DNA of 64,000 nucleotides from Megachile rotundata (GCF_050947335.1 NC_134989.1:10037501-10101500); one strand, 5' to 3'; counted from the stretch's first letter, positions 35,666 to 48,275 are shown. Notes: a model not told the origin generated them from the letters alone. A program made the numbers and translations.

Positions 35666-36178
35666 GATGTGGCAAGAATTTATTGAGGGATGTGGTAAAA
35701 ATTTGTTGGGGGAGATTTAGTAAAAATTTCTTGAGGAAGTTGTGGTACAAATTTGTTGAAGGAGATATGGCAAAAATTTGTTGAGGGACATATGGTAAAA
35801 ATTTATTGAAGGAGTTAGAATAAAAATTTGTTAAGGAAGTTATAACAAAAATTTGTTGAGAGAGATATGGTAAAAATTTATTGAAGGATCTATGGTAAAA
35901 ATTTATTGAAGGATATATGGTAAAAATTTATTGAAGGATGTATGGTAAAAATTTGTAGAAGGACATACGGTAAAAATTTGTTGAAAGAAATATGATAAAA
36001 ATTTGTTAAATAAATATGATAAAAATTTGTTGAGGAAGAAATACCAAAAATTTGTTAAATAAATATAAAAATTTCTTGAGGAAGAAATGCTAAAAATTTG
36101 TTGACAGAGATGTAGTAAAAATTGATTGAAGAAGATATAGTAAAAATTTGTAAAGAAAATGTAAAAGTTTGTTATATA
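35666..36178. repeat. ~25-bp minisatellite, about 20 copies
   Basis: Unit ATGGTAAAAATTTATTGAAG plus GATAT, most regular at 35868-35990 and looser on both sides (22-29 bases). Confidence 0.85.
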
Positions 36179-36599
36179 GAACTTCAACGAAGTTACAGAT
36201 CCGAAATCGAAGAGTAATACAAGTATACAAGAATGTAAAGTAAATAGACATCCTTTGAATGTAAGAAGTCGAACTACAACTTCAGCTTCTTTTTAGGTCA
36301 ATGGTTGCAGCGGATGGTTTCTTGTGGATGCTGCTCTTTTATTGCCTAGCCCTTTTGCGTCTGTAGAACTATAGTTACTGCACTGAAATAAGGCCACCTC
36401 GTAACAGCAATCGTCCAAGTTCTACAAAAATTGTAGCCGGTCACTGTGAAAGAACGATACGGTTTCGAAACTGTATTGGTTCTCTAGAATTTACTTCCCT
36501 CGACTTCGATTCGTAATATTTTTATTGTGGTGCTGTTCTACCTGGTTTTACTTCTGTTTTGGTTTGTGATGCGAGTGTTGGCTAGTTTATGGGATTTCG
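36179..36599. other. Unique non-coding stretch
   Basis: Mixed composition; no frame of note. Confidence 0.6.
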
Positions 36600-36995
36600 G
36601 AATTTTTTGGAAGTTTTGAATTTGAGAATTTGAGAATTTGGAGGGGAGAATTTTGCAGTTTGGAGTTTTAGGATTTTTGAGATTTTGAGATTTTCGGGAA
36701 TTTTAGAAATTTTGGGAATTGTGGAATTTTCAGAATTTTAGGAATTTTTAGAACTTTGCAAATTTTTGGAATTTTAGAAATTCGGAGAATTTTGGAATTT
36801 TCAGAATTTTGGGAATTTAAGGAATTAGGACTTTGAGATTTTAGGACTTTGCAATTTTAGAATTTTGGACTTTAAAATTTTGGGGTTTTAGGATTTTGTA
36901 ACTTTGAAATTCTGTAATTTTCAAACTTCAGAACTTCAAATTTTCACATTCTCAAATTTATAAATTAAAAAATTTCGCAGTATAAAAAATTCATT
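36600..36995. repeat. Loose 8-10-bp purine-rich array (GGAATTTT-type)
   Basis: Runs of GGAATTTTCAGAATTTTGGG and GGACTTTGAGATTTTA phrases, same style as the other octamer arrays but poorly phased. The purine strand is plus. Confidence 0.7.
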
Positions 36996-39006
36996 TTAGA
37001 GATTTTAAAGCACAAGATTTAGAGATTTCACCATCCCAGAAATATTATATTCTTAACACCCAGCGCAATACACACCTTTTCCGCGGTTCGCCATTTTCCG
37101 CGGAATTTTCTCTGTTCCAGGTCGTATTCTTTATTTTCCAACATGGAAGCTGTAGCAAACGCATCCCACGCGGGTTGTTTTTCCTTCGTTCCGTCCACAT
37201 CAATCTTCCTGTTACCCCGCGTTAGCCTGTGCCGCAAGATTTCATCTAGTTTCTGAGCTTAAGTACCCCTCACAGACGCTACTATACACAGTTTTCAGGG
37301 GGATGTGGAAAAAGAGCCGAGAAAAGTTCGTGTTGTACCCCTTTCCCTAAGGAGGGCTAATAAAATGCTGAGAGTTTGGGATAACGAGTGAGTTACGCGA
37401 TATTGTTATTAGCGGTCTAACGAAATTCCGGGTCTATCAGTTTCGGCGAAAATTAACGAGACGGTTCATTAAATTAGATAAACGTTTTAACAACGTGTTT
37501 TCGGGAACTCGATTAAGGGGTTAAATGATTTTGTGGAGTATTAGGTAGTGAACTTATATTAGATACTGAAATAAACAAGTTGATAATGGAAATGATACCT
37601 ACATATGGATATGAGACACATACTCACTCATATATTAATGTTATACAATTTTTATTTTTTCAGTACTGTTTAAAAAGTAAAGCTAAATTATACATTAATA
37701 CATTTGGCTGAAATCCAATCTAAAGGAAACTTGCACTATTTTCAAAATAAATTGTCCAACACCGTGAACCCAAATCGTCAACCCATATCGTTTTATCATG
37801 AAATTTTATTTCGGCTGTGGATAAGGTAAAAATATCACATCAACTGTTGCCACATTCAATTTGACCAAGAATAGAGTTGCTCTACATTGAAAATAAACGT
37901 CTGAATTATTCGATACAGGTGCGATAACTGCATATTTACAGTACGTCATCAAACGTGTTATTCCTCATCGGTGAAACGCGTTCTCTCAGGTGTTCAGAAG
38001 CTCGCAAGCGAGAGAAAGAAACTAGTTTCTCGGGTGCACTTTATCCGACCTGCTCTTTTCAAGCACGTCGAAACACACCCAGGAGAGCGAAGCCTTCTCG
38101 TGATTCTCCTCGTAAGCTCTCATAAAGGCACACACTGTTAAAAAGACCTCTTTGTCGCTCGGCCGAGGAGAGCCTCACATGGTAACGAGACTTTCGAGAG
38201 TCTTCCGTATTAAAAGACGGCGTCTGTGCGCGAGAAGAACACAGACAAAGGGGGAAAGAGAGAAGAAGAAGAAGTGACTTGTGAGAGAAAAGAAAGAGCC
38301 AGTGGCAACGGCATATTTGCCGTGCATCAAAGACCTCGAAGACCCGTAATGGAATTGAGAGGAATCCGACGGGGCTTCCTGTTTACCGAGCTGATTTCTT
38401 GATTTTTATTGGCTCCTCGATTGCGGCCCAGGGAATTTTAAGCGGCTTCTGAGCCTCGCAAACGACGCCTTTCGATCGAATTCATCGAAACGTTTACCTT
38501 TGTTTCCTTTTATTGCTTTTTATCCGCGCTATTGCTAGCATACTCATATCTGGTTTTTGAGGTTAGAATTATACGCGGGAGAAACAGGTTTTGTGTTCGA
38601 AAGACTTTCAAAATGAAGGATGTGTAAGGGTGCACTGCATCATTAGAGAACAGTAAAAATAAACTTGCAGACTAACATATTCATCTTTTGTTAATTTATC
38701 GTATTAATATACTCTATTATATATGTAGGATGTACAGAATAAAACATTATCATTTTCACTAAGAAGTTAAACTGTATGTATAATACATAAGAACAGTAAA
38801 TTTTCTTCTTTAGACCTTTAATTGAAAAATTAAAGATTTTGTATCAGAAAGAGGAGAAAATTGTTCAGTACAAATAACTATAACTTATAATTGAATATCT
38901 GTATAATAATTCAACCATGACACAAGAAACTAATCAAGAGAAAGAAAACCAAACATGTAGCTAGTTACGCCACTTAAAAGAGCAATTTATAAATGTCACG
39001 CCACCC
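36996..39006. other. Non-coding stretch, no gene seen
   Basis: A CpG-bearing block at about 37980-38560 is unique; the purine run GGGGGAAAGAGAGAAGAAGA begins near 38250. No defended frame. Confidence 0.55.
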
Positions 39007-39059
39007 ATATACAGGGTATCTCACAATTAGTGTAGGTTTCTAAAATGGAGGGTAGCTGA
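39007..39059 (+). repeat. Left terminal inverted repeat
   Basis: The outer 29 bases match the right end at all but three or four positions; the inner part is more diverged. Confidence 0.75.
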
Positions 39060-39149
39060 CGTGATTCCGGATAAGATTTCCCTTTGCAAAAATGGGGTTT
39101 GAAGCTTCGTTTTTGAATTATTAAGGAAAAACACGGACCAATAAGTCGA

Positions 39150-40428
39150 CATGTGGCAATTCAACGCGTGGTAATTCGACGCGTGGTAATTCGGCGCGTG
39201 GTGATCCAGTGCGTAGTAATTCCACACGTGGTAATTCGACGCGTAGTAATTCCACGCTCGGTAATTCCATGCATGGTAATTCAGCGCGTGGTAACTCGGC
39301 GCGTGGTAATTCGGCACGTGGTAATTCAGCGCGTGGTAATTCCACACGTGGAAATTCTATGCGTAGTAATTCCGCGCGTGGTAATACAGCGCGTAGTAAT
39401 TCCACACGTAGTAATTCTACGCGTAGTAATTCCACGTGTGGTAATTCAGCGCGTAGTAATTGCACGCATGGTAATTCAGCGCGTGGTAACTCGACGCGTG
39501 GTAATTCGGCGCGTGGTAATTCGGCGCGTGGTAATTCAGCGCGTGGTAATTCGGCGCGTGGTAATTCAGCGCGTGGTAATTTAACACGTGGAAATTCTAT
39601 GTGTAGTAATTCCACGCGTGGTAATCCAGCGCGTAGTAATTCCACACGTAGTAATTCTACGCGTAGTAATTCCACGCTTGGTAATTCCACGCATTGTAAT
39701 TCAGCGCGTGATAACTCGGCGCGTGGTAATTCGGCGCGTGGTAATTCAGCGCGTGGTAATTCCACGCGTGGTAATTCAGCGCGTGGTAATTCAACACGTG
39801 GAAATTCTATGCGTAGTAATTCCACGCGTGGTAATCCAGCGCGTAGTAATTCCACACGTAGTAGTTCTACGCGTAGTAATTCCACACGTGGTAATTCCAC
39901 GCATTGTAATTCAGCGCGTGGTAACTCGGCGCGTGGTAATTCGGCGCGTGGTAATTCAGTGTGTGGTAATTCCACGCGTGGTAATCCAGCGCGTAGTAAT
40001 TCCATACGTGGTAATTCTACGCGTAGTAATTCCACGCATGGTAATTCCATGCATGGTAATTCAGCGCGTGGTAACTCGGCGAGTGGTAATTCAGCGCGTG
40101 GTAATTCAGCGCGTGGTAATTCGGCGCGTGGTAATTCAACACGTGGAAATTCTATGCGTAGTAATTCCACGCGTGGTAATCCAGCGCGTAGTAATTCCAC
40201 ACGTAATAATTCTACGCGTAGTAATTCCACGCGTGGCAATTCAGTGCGTGATAATTCCACGCATTGTAATTCAGCGCGTGGTAATTCGCCACGTGGTAAT
40301 TTAGTGCGTGGTAATTCCACGCGTGGTAATTCAGCGCGTGGTAATTCCACACGTGGAAATTCTGTACGTAGTAATTCCATGGGTGGTAATTCAGCGCGTG
40401 GTAATTCAGCGCGTAGTAATTCAGCCCC
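39150..40428. repeat. 15-bp CpG-dense minisatellite, about 85 copies
   Basis: Unit GCGCGTGGTAATTCG with variants GCGTAGTAATTCCAC, ACACGTGGTAATTC and CACGTGGAAATTC. A higher-order pattern of about 195-240 bases is visible in the recurring GGAAATTCTATGCGTAGTAA phrase (near 39351, 39591, 39801, 40146). Five of the six frames avoid stops because the only TAA of the unit falls in a single phase, giving frames of 422 and 436 codons (GNSAR, AELPR and VVIRR repeats) on both strands. I do not accept them as genes. The array has two or more CpG per unit in AT-rich surroundings. Confidence 0.93.
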
Positions 40429-40469
40429 CATTTCAGGGGTCTACACTACTTGTGAGACAGCCTGTATAT
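40421..40469 (-). repeat. Right terminal inverted repeat
   Basis: Reads CTACACTACTTGTGAGACAG, then CCTGTATAT on the plus strand, the inverse of the left end. Confidence 0.75.
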
Positions 40470-42043
40470 CCTATTAATATTTAACCTATTATAAATATGC
40501 ATCATACAAGTCGATAATTGTATACCACGAGTTAAATTGAACTGCTGAGACCTTAATATTTTTCTCGCTTGAAAGTAGTTTCTATCTAACAATAAGTTTG
40601 GTATCCAGCCGTAATATTCATAATTTTCTAACGAATTTTAATATTAAAGTATGAAGAAGATCAAAAGTTTCCTTATTTTCCCTGCGGATTTCTTTTTGGT
40701 TTAAACAGCGTTGCATCAACTTTTCCTCTGTTTTCCTTGCTTTTCACCCGAGGAGTTTCAAGTATATGCATTATCAAAAGCACGCGAGATGGTCATTACC
40801 ACTGAAACTGTACCTTCTTTTCTCAAAGTATTCTCACCGAATCTCTGTTTTCTTCTCTTTTAATGAACCTACCGTTGTTTGACGTGATTCGACACCATCG
40901 AACGAGCTTCTTCTTTTTCCCACCGTGAAAAATATTGAGTTTCATGCTGACGCTTCGAAACCCACGTCTAAGTTATTTTAATTAAAAATTTCCCTTCCTT
41001 AAATTGGATGCACTCTTGTAATCATCCGCTACGCGATTAACTTTATTAATTTCTGCTTATCTTTGAAATCTGTCGAAGAATTAAATTACTATGCTCAAGT
41101 TGTTGGGAGGGCAGAAAATTGTTCAAGAAAGTATGGGAACAAGATATTGCTGTTAGTAAATGAAACTTGAAAATGCTTCTCGGATACTTACATTCTCTTG
41201 TTTGTATTTTAATTTAAAAGCCATCGAAAATTAATTTTTAGTGTCTCAAACATTTCATCAATGTTGATAATAAAAATCATTTAACTTTTTATCAATTAAA
41301 TTTGACCAAATGTCAATTTAAAGCTTCAGGTGCTCCAAAAATATTATAAAAACATTTTATTAATGCTCCTACAAATCACGTAATTTTTCATTAACTGAAA
41401 TTGACCAACTAGCTATAAATACAACAAGATTCGTGTAACATCTTGCGTATGAATATCTAAACCAATGAATAATAATGAAGAGATGACATTCAGCATCCGA
41501 TCCAACGATGCCAAATGGCGTGTAATTTCGAGTCAATCTAAAAATTTCACGGGTCACAGATCGTGTCAATTATACTGCGGGAATGAAATTAAGGAGCGTT
41601 CCTTTGCTCGAACGAGAAGATTTAATTCAATTCCCTTGAAGAAAGAGGTCTTATCTCGATGCAGGATAACGTTCGCCGTGTTTCGAAAGTAAGCCGTCCC
41701 CGGGCTTTATCCTTCTTCGGGTGTGAACTGTTACCATTCTATTACATTTTTTCCCATCGTCCAGACGCTGTGAGTCAAGATAAAGTTCCCTCTTTCCTTC
41801 TCGATTTCCTTCGCGATCGTCCGCAACCACGGAGGATCGTTTTCTTCAATTTCGTCAGAGACTTTGAACTCCACGGCGAACGAGATTTAATCAATGTTCT
41901 CAGTCTCTGGCGTGTATAAATCTCTTAATGGATAGAGATCCTGGTACATGGGTTTCCTTTTCGTCGGAATACGATGGGCAGGTCTGGTGCTCGTAGAACA
42001 GCCCATGGGCATGGGAGTGGTAGAGGTATTGGAGATTTCATAT
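40470..42043. other. Non-coding stretch, no gene seen
   Basis: A GC-richer unique block at about 41500-42010 contains frames of 61-86 codons without motifs; the rest is AT-rich. Confidence 0.55.
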
Positions 42044-42735
42044 TTGGCAATTTGGGAATTTTGGGAAGTTGGGAATTTAGGGAGTTGGGGTTTAGGGGTT
42101 TAGAAGTTTGGCAATTTAGGTATTTGGGTATTTGGGGATTTGGAGTCTTGGGGATATGATAATTTAGGAATTTGAGAATTTAGGGATTTCAAGATTTAAG
42201 AATGTGGGAATTTGGGGATATAAGGTTTTTTCAGTCCAAGGATTTGGGGATCTAGGGAATTCGGGATAAAGGAATTGTGGAATCTAGGGAATTTGGATCT
42301 GGATATATTGGGATTTAGGGATATTGGGATTTAGGGATATTGGAATCTAGGGATATTGGGATTTAGGGATATTGGGATTTAGGGATATTGGGATTTAGGG
42401 ATATTGGGATTTAGGGATATTGGGATTTAGGGATATTGGGATTTAGGGATATTGGGATTTAGGGATATTGGAATCTAGGGATATTGGGATCCAGGAATAT
42501 TAGAATCTAGGGATATTGGGATCTAGGGATTTTGGGATTTAGGGATTTGGAGATCTAAGAATATGGTAATCTAGAGATTTAATATCTCTGAATCTAAGGA
42601 TTTGGTATATTAAGAATTTGGGAATTTGGAAATTTGAGAATTTGGGGATTTAGTAACTTGAGAATTTGCAGTTTAGGGACTTTAGGAATTTAGGGATTTG
42701 AGAACTTAGAAATTTAAAAATTTAAAAATTTAGAA
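42044..42735 (+). repeat. Purine-rich 8/16-bp array with regular G-runs
   Basis: The core at 42296-42490 alternates GGGATTTA and GGGATATT, giving GGG every 8 bases over about 12 dimer units; flanks are degenerate GGAATTTG and GGGATCTA units. The G-strand is plus. GGG-N5-GGG spacing satisfies the usual G-quadruplex pattern (four G-runs, loops of up to 7). Confidence 0.9.
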
Positions 42736-42814
42736 ATCTAGAACTATCGAATTTTAAATATTCAAATCTAAAATAAAAAATTCAAATAAAATATCTAAAA
42801 AAATTAAAATTTCA

Positions 42815-43068
42815 CAAATTTCCAAATTATCTCCTACATAAAAAATTTCCAAATTACTTCCTAAATAAAAAATTTCCAAATTACCTCCTGAATAAAAAAT
42901 TTTCAAATTACCTCCTAAATAAAAAATTTCCAAATTACCTCTTAAATAAAAAATTTCCAAATTACTTCCTAAATAAAAAATTTCCAAATTACCTCCTAAA
43001 TAAAAAATTTCCAAATTACCTCCTAAATAAAAAATTTCCAAATTACTTCCTAAATAAAAAATTTTACA
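42815..43068. repeat. 27-bp minisatellite, about 9 copies
   Basis: Unit AAATAAAAAATTTCCAAATT plus ACCTCCT, variants TACTTCCT. A minus frame of 95 codons with a 9-residue GGNLEIFYL period is an artefact. Confidence 0.9.
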
Positions 43069-44488
43069 ATACTCTCAATATAATAATCAATAAACCTAAA
43101 AATTACAGAGCTTGACTTCCTAACTTTGTTATCCATAAACCTCCGCATCCACAAATTACCAGATTCGTCCGAAACGATAAGCCGCGTATCAGATTAAAGT
43201 TACAAGACGTGGTTTACAAGCGTCATTATCGCGAGAAGAAATTAATGAACGTCCACCCTGTCGTTATTAAAGAAACGAATACGACTATCGCGTGGTTGAA
43301 ACGCATCGAACAAGATGTCACCCCCGGTTTCCAGGCGTAGAGGGATGTTAACGGACGAGGAAATCCGTAGGAATGTTTATGAAGTGTATAAAACCGGTGG
43401 TTGTGGCACGGTTATGTACGGCATAATGCACAACTGGCAAAGTTATGAGGTTACATTTTCATTTCGTGGACAAATTTGCTCTTAAATCGAGCCTGTCGGC
43501 TTCCTGTTGAGATGAATCCCTCAGCGAACTTCTAAATCCCTGTTCATTATCGTGACGACGAGGGGAAGGAGAATAAAACGCGGTGGAAGTTATTTTCTAT
43601 GATAATATAGAGGGTTGTTTCCTCGTAACATTGTTTTATCAACTACAGACATTTTGGATTGTCACAATATTTTATTATTAGAAACAGATTTATTGTCTTT
43701 TATTAGTGTTTGAGTAAGTTTTTTTAACTTATATTGACATCATACAAAATGTATGTATTTCAATTTTGGGAAATCTTTGTAATATAATTTTAGAACTTTA
43801 TTTTAAAAATCTTGGAAAATCTTTGAAAATGTAAATATAGAACTGTAATTAATATGTGATAGATTTTATTATTAATTTTTATCTAGTTCTGATATCATAA
43901 TCGAGACTAGATATCAAATGATATTCAAATATAATTATTACAGTAATAATAATGTAGTGTAATTATTACAATAATAACAGACGTAGTGTAATTATTATAA
44001 TACATATAAAAATATATAATAACAATTTGATGAAATAAACATATGAAATGATGGAATATATAATTAATAGATACTTGTATAGTTCTCATTGGTTTACCGA
44101 TGTTCTTTGTTCAAACGAAGCTCACGTATGTAACATAACATGTTATCGAGTAAATTGAATAAACAGAGGAGACCAAATTCTGTGCCAAAAATATCCCGTT
44201 AAAACTCATCGATCGAACGAACAAATTGCTCTAATTAATTATTAACTGGCCCCGAAATTCGATAAGGGTTCGTGTTCCCTGTCGAATTTCAAGTAAATTT
44301 CCATCCCCTCGATAATGTTAATTGGGCACTAATTACCCAGATAATTGGTAGTGAAAATTGAAGTTGTATCTTGGGCTTGTGATGAGGTAATGACGGGATT
44401 AGAGTAAGTCCTTGTCCATAGGCTGCTTTAATAGAATACAAATCCTAATTACAAAAAATAATTAGAGTGCAGTCGCAAACATCAATTA
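43069..44488. other. Non-coding stretch, no gene seen
   Basis: A CpG-bearing unique block lies at about 43130-43610; AT-rich DNA follows with an AATTATTAYARTAATAA cluster near 43930-44010. Confidence 0.6.
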
Positions 44489-45450
44489 TATATTTAACAA
44501 AATATTTAAAAACAATATTGGAAAGCAATATAGTGTACAATAAAGTATATGTGGTATTTTAAATATTTTTCTGAATTAATAACTACATCATAATTACCTA
44601 TGATAACTACCATATGTGGATGCACATGTGGTTGACCTTCATATGTGGACCTTCATAGCAAAATATTTGAAAACAATATTGGCAAGTAATATAGTGTACA
44701 ATAAAGTATATGTGATATTTTAAATATTTTTCTAAATTAATAATTACATCATAATTACCTATGATAACTACCATGTGTGGATGCACATGTGGTTGACCTT
44801 CATATGTCGACCTTCATAATAAAATATTTAAAAACAATATTGGAAAGTATTATAGTGTACAATAAAGTATATCTGATATTTTAAATATTCTCCCTAATTG
44901 ATAACTACATCAGTGTTAAACAATATATGGATCCACATATGGTTGACCTTCATATGTTGATCTTCATATGTTAACCTTCATAACAAAATGTTTAAAAACA
45001 ATATTAGAAAGTATTATAGTGTACAATAAAGTATATCTGATATTTTAAATATTCTCCCTAATTGATAACTACATCAGTGTTAAACAATATATGGATCCAT
45101 ATGTGGTTGACCTTCATATGTGGACCTTCATGACAAAATATTTAAAAACAATATTGGAAAGCATTATAGTGTATAATAAAGCATATCTGATACTTTAAAT
45201 ATTCTCCTAAATTGATAACTACATCAGTGTTAGAAAATATATGGATCCACATATGATTGACCTTCATATGTTGACCTTCATATGTTAACCTTCATAACAA
45301 AATGTTTAAAAACAATATTAGAAAGTATTATAGTGTACAATAAAGTATATCTGATATTTTAAATTTTCTTCCAAATTGATAACTACATCATAATTATCTA
45401 TAATAATTACCATATGTGCATCCACATGTGGTTGACCTTTACATATTCAC
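44489..45450. repeat. 150-164-bp tandem repeat, 6 copies
   Basis: The anchor TTTAAAAACAATATTGGAAA recurs at about 44505, 44667, 44827, 44991, 45141 and 45305. Each unit ends in CATATG/CACATG-rich sequence with TTGACCTTCATATGT, itself duplicated in some units, which explains the variable length. Confidence 0.9.
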
Positions 45451-46117
45451 GTCTCGATCCACAAAAAACTCATCAACATCAAACATATATTATTTACTAA
45501 TTATATTGTATATTATTTACTAATTAACTTGTATTAAAAACGTTGCTTTGTATCCTTAATCTCAAAGATTTTCAAAGTCGTTCGAACGCCCCATTTTTGC
45601 AAGCCGATCGACCGACATTAGATCGTTACGAATCATCTGTGTTCAAGGGTGGTAAGACGATTCCCGTCGTTTAGATAAAGGGATGAAACTATGTGTCAGC
45701 ATCAAACAGAAAGGAACAGTTCTTATTCCTCTCCATTAAGGGAGAGCTTCCCGAACGGGCCATCGAAGGGGTGGTGCATGCCAAGAACATTATGCATTCA
45801 TGAAGGTTACGCGCATTTCGGGCACGTCCCGCGTGGGAAATTGGACCGAGATTGTCCTTATCGTCATAAATCACGAGACTGATAACGTCGAATTTTCCAC
45901 TAGCGAAATTTTCAGTTAGAAACTCATGATTTCTCGAACTAACGTTGTCTCTACCACCCTCTTGGCGATGAAAACGACTTCAAGGTGGCAGGAAAATAGG
46001 TATGACCTTTCTAATATACACTAGTGTATTACTTTTTATTAATTTTGAAATGTGTTCATATAATATATGATATAGGGTGTATAGTTATATATCGAATTTG
46101 CTATAAAATTCAGGTGA
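45451..46117. other. Non-coding stretch, no gene seen
   Basis: The unique GC-richer block at 45580-45990 has frames of about 60 codons on both strands without motifs. Confidence 0.5.
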
Positions 46118-46335
46118 CATGAAAGTTTAACAGAAGATAATTATATTAAATTAATTTAGATATCAAGATTCAATGAAAATAACTGCATGAATTTTACTAA
46201 GATTTTTTTTTTAAACTGCTTATTCTACAGCTAATCGAAATGACTGACTTTGCAGCTAATCAAAATGGCCGACTTTGCAGCTAATCAAAATGGTTGACTT
46301 TGCAGCTAATCAAAATGGCTGACTCTACAAACTTC
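46118..46335. repeat. Dispersed repeat with internal 25-bp units, copy 1
   Basis: Starts CATGAAAGTTTAACAGAAGA, contains AAATAACTGCATGAATTTTA and a T-run, then four to five 25-bp units GCAGCTAATCAAAATGGCYG plus ACTTT. Matches 50009-50180, which has fewer internal units. Confidence 0.85.
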
Positions 46336-47152
46336 TTAGCCAAAATGGTTGCTTCTCTTACTGATATAAACAATGAAGTATATAGTATACCGTTCAAATA
46401 ATATTTTCTATACCAATATCCAGTATAATATTCCAGTTTCTGATAACTGAAAACATTTCCCCTAATAAAGTAACCTAGTCGATCATACGTAAACAATTAC
46501 AGTAGAATAGTAAGGTTAGAATAACCTCTTGACAAAATAACATTTGACCAACAGAATAGATTTGACCAATAGATGAAATTATCATACGAATTATCTTTCA
46601 TTCTTCTTTCAACTCAGGAAGAATGAGAACTATAATTTATTTCTCGAAATTCAATGTGATACCAAAGTGACGATATCCCGCGTAAACCGGTTGATCTGCA
46701 AGACTTTTCACGAGCTCCCTAAGACGTCCATAGCTGAAGATCCCGAAGTATAAACCGGCTACGTGTACCTACGTTCGCTTACCTGAAGACATTTTCTCGC
46801 GGTGTTTTATGAGCGGTCGTGTGTCATTGCTACTGTCTGCCGAGGCCTTCACCGTCCACGATCTCGCGCGTATCCACACGGTACACACTGTGTCCTCCAG
46901 GCTTTGCGATCGTGTCTTCTGAGGTTCCTCGGCTTATTCGAAAGGGTTATGGATCAGCCTGGAATACCTACGTGGTGGACGCTGATATCGATCGCTTTAA
47001 TCCGGGGCTTTACGCGGAATTTATGGCGGAAACTTTTTTTACGTTACACGATCACGAACCTTCAACGTTACTACTTACACTTACGGTAGTAAATAGAAAG
47101 ACCTAAATGTTTCTTGTATCAGAAAACGTTCCTTTTGTCTTTACTTGTTAGA
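46336..47152. other. Non-coding stretch with a GC-richer block
   Basis: 46670-47100 is unique and CpG-bearing, with overlapping 95-codon frames in two plus phases (46802-47106). Neither shows a domain; at most one could be an exon, and I cannot support either. Confidence 0.45.
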
Positions 47153-48275
47153 GTCATGTGCATCAATTGTTACCTACATTAAATTATAGTTTGTCTTGTA
47201 TTTATTTTTTTTTGTAAAAATCATGCGTGGATCAAGTGGGTGTCACATTAAACTATAGTTCGTCTTGTGTTACTTTTTTGGAAAAACATGTGTGTGGATC
47301 AAGTGTGACTCACATGAAACTATGGTTCATCTTGTATTCACTTTTTGGAAAAATCATACGTGTGGATCATGTGAGTCACATGAAACTTTGGTTCATCTTG
47401 TATTTACTTTTTGGAAAAATCATGTGTGTGGATCAAGTGTGACCCATACGAAACTTTGGTCTGTCTTGTATTTATTTCGTTATAAAAATCATATATAAGG
47501 ATCAAGTGTGACCCACATGAAACTTTGGTTCATCTTGTATTTACTTTTTGAAAAAATTATGTGTGTGGATCAAGTGTGACCCATACGAAACTTTGGTCTG
47601 TCTTGTATTTATTTTTTTATAAAAATCATATATGAGGATCAAGTGTGACCCACATGAAACTTTGGTTCATCTTGTATTTACTTTTTGGAAAAGTCATGTG
47701 TGTGGATCAAGTGTGACCCATACGAAACTTTGGTCTGTCTTGTATTTATTTTTTCGTAAAAATTATATATGAGGATCAAGTGTGACCCACATGAAACTTT
47801 GGTTCATCTTGTATTTACTTTTTGGAAAAATCATGTGTGTGGATCAAGTGTGGCCCATACGAAACTTTGGTCTGTCTTATATTTATTTTTTTGTAAAAAT
47901 CATATATGTGGATCAAGTATGACCCACATGTAACTATGGTTCATCTTGTATTTACTTTTTGGAAAAATCATGTGTGTGGATCAAGTGTGACCCACATGAA
48001 ACTTTGGTTCATCTTGTATTTACTTTTTGGAAAAATCATGTGTGTGGATCAAATGTGACCCACATGTAACTATGGTTCATCTTGTATTTACTTTTTGGAA
48101 AAATCATGTGTGTGGATCAAATGTGACCCACATGTAACTATGGTTCATCTTGTATTTACTTTTTAGAAAAATCATATATGTGGATCAGGTGTGACCTACA
48201 TGAAATTATAGTTCGTCTTGTATTAATCTTTCCGTAAAAAATCATGTGTGTGGCTCAAGTGTGACCTACATTATT
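47153..48275. repeat. 67-bp satellite, about 16 copies, with alternating monomer types
   Basis: GGATCAAGTGTGACC recurs every 67-69 bases (47229, 47296, 47363, 47430, 47499 and on). Type A monomers carry ACATGAAACTTTGGTTCATC and CTTTTTGGAAAAATCATGTG; type B carry ATACGAAACTTTGGTCTGTC and a TATAAAAATCATATATGAGG segment. Between about 47440 and 47900 they alternate B-A-B-A, a dimeric higher-order repeat; on both sides A-like monomers run alone. Confidence 0.92.

Larger units (their letters stand above)
39007..40469. mobile_element. TIR-bearing DNA-transposon-like element (MITE) filled by a 15-bp array
   Basis: The left end reads ATATACAGGGTATCTCACAA, then TTAGTGTAG. The right end, reversed and complemented, reads ATATACAGGCTGTCTCACAA, then GTAGTGTAG. 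Pairing continues more loosely inward (CTAAAATGGAGGG against CTGAAATGGGGG), giving about 50-base inverted repeats at 39007-39059 and 40421-40469. Both ends show TATACAGG, compatible with a TA target as in the mariner/Tc1 superfamily, though superfamily is inference. About 90 bases of unique sub-terminal sequence remain on the left; the rest of the interior is the array. No transposase frame is present, so it would be non-autonomous. Confidence 0.75.

Noticed and set aside
39121..40477. Possible repeat protein of 422-436 residues
   Set aside because: A 15-base unit leaves five frames open; no signal of codon selection or a gene start.
46802..47106. Two overlapping 95-codon plus frames
   Set aside because: Neither phase has a domain; both run out into AT-rich DNA.
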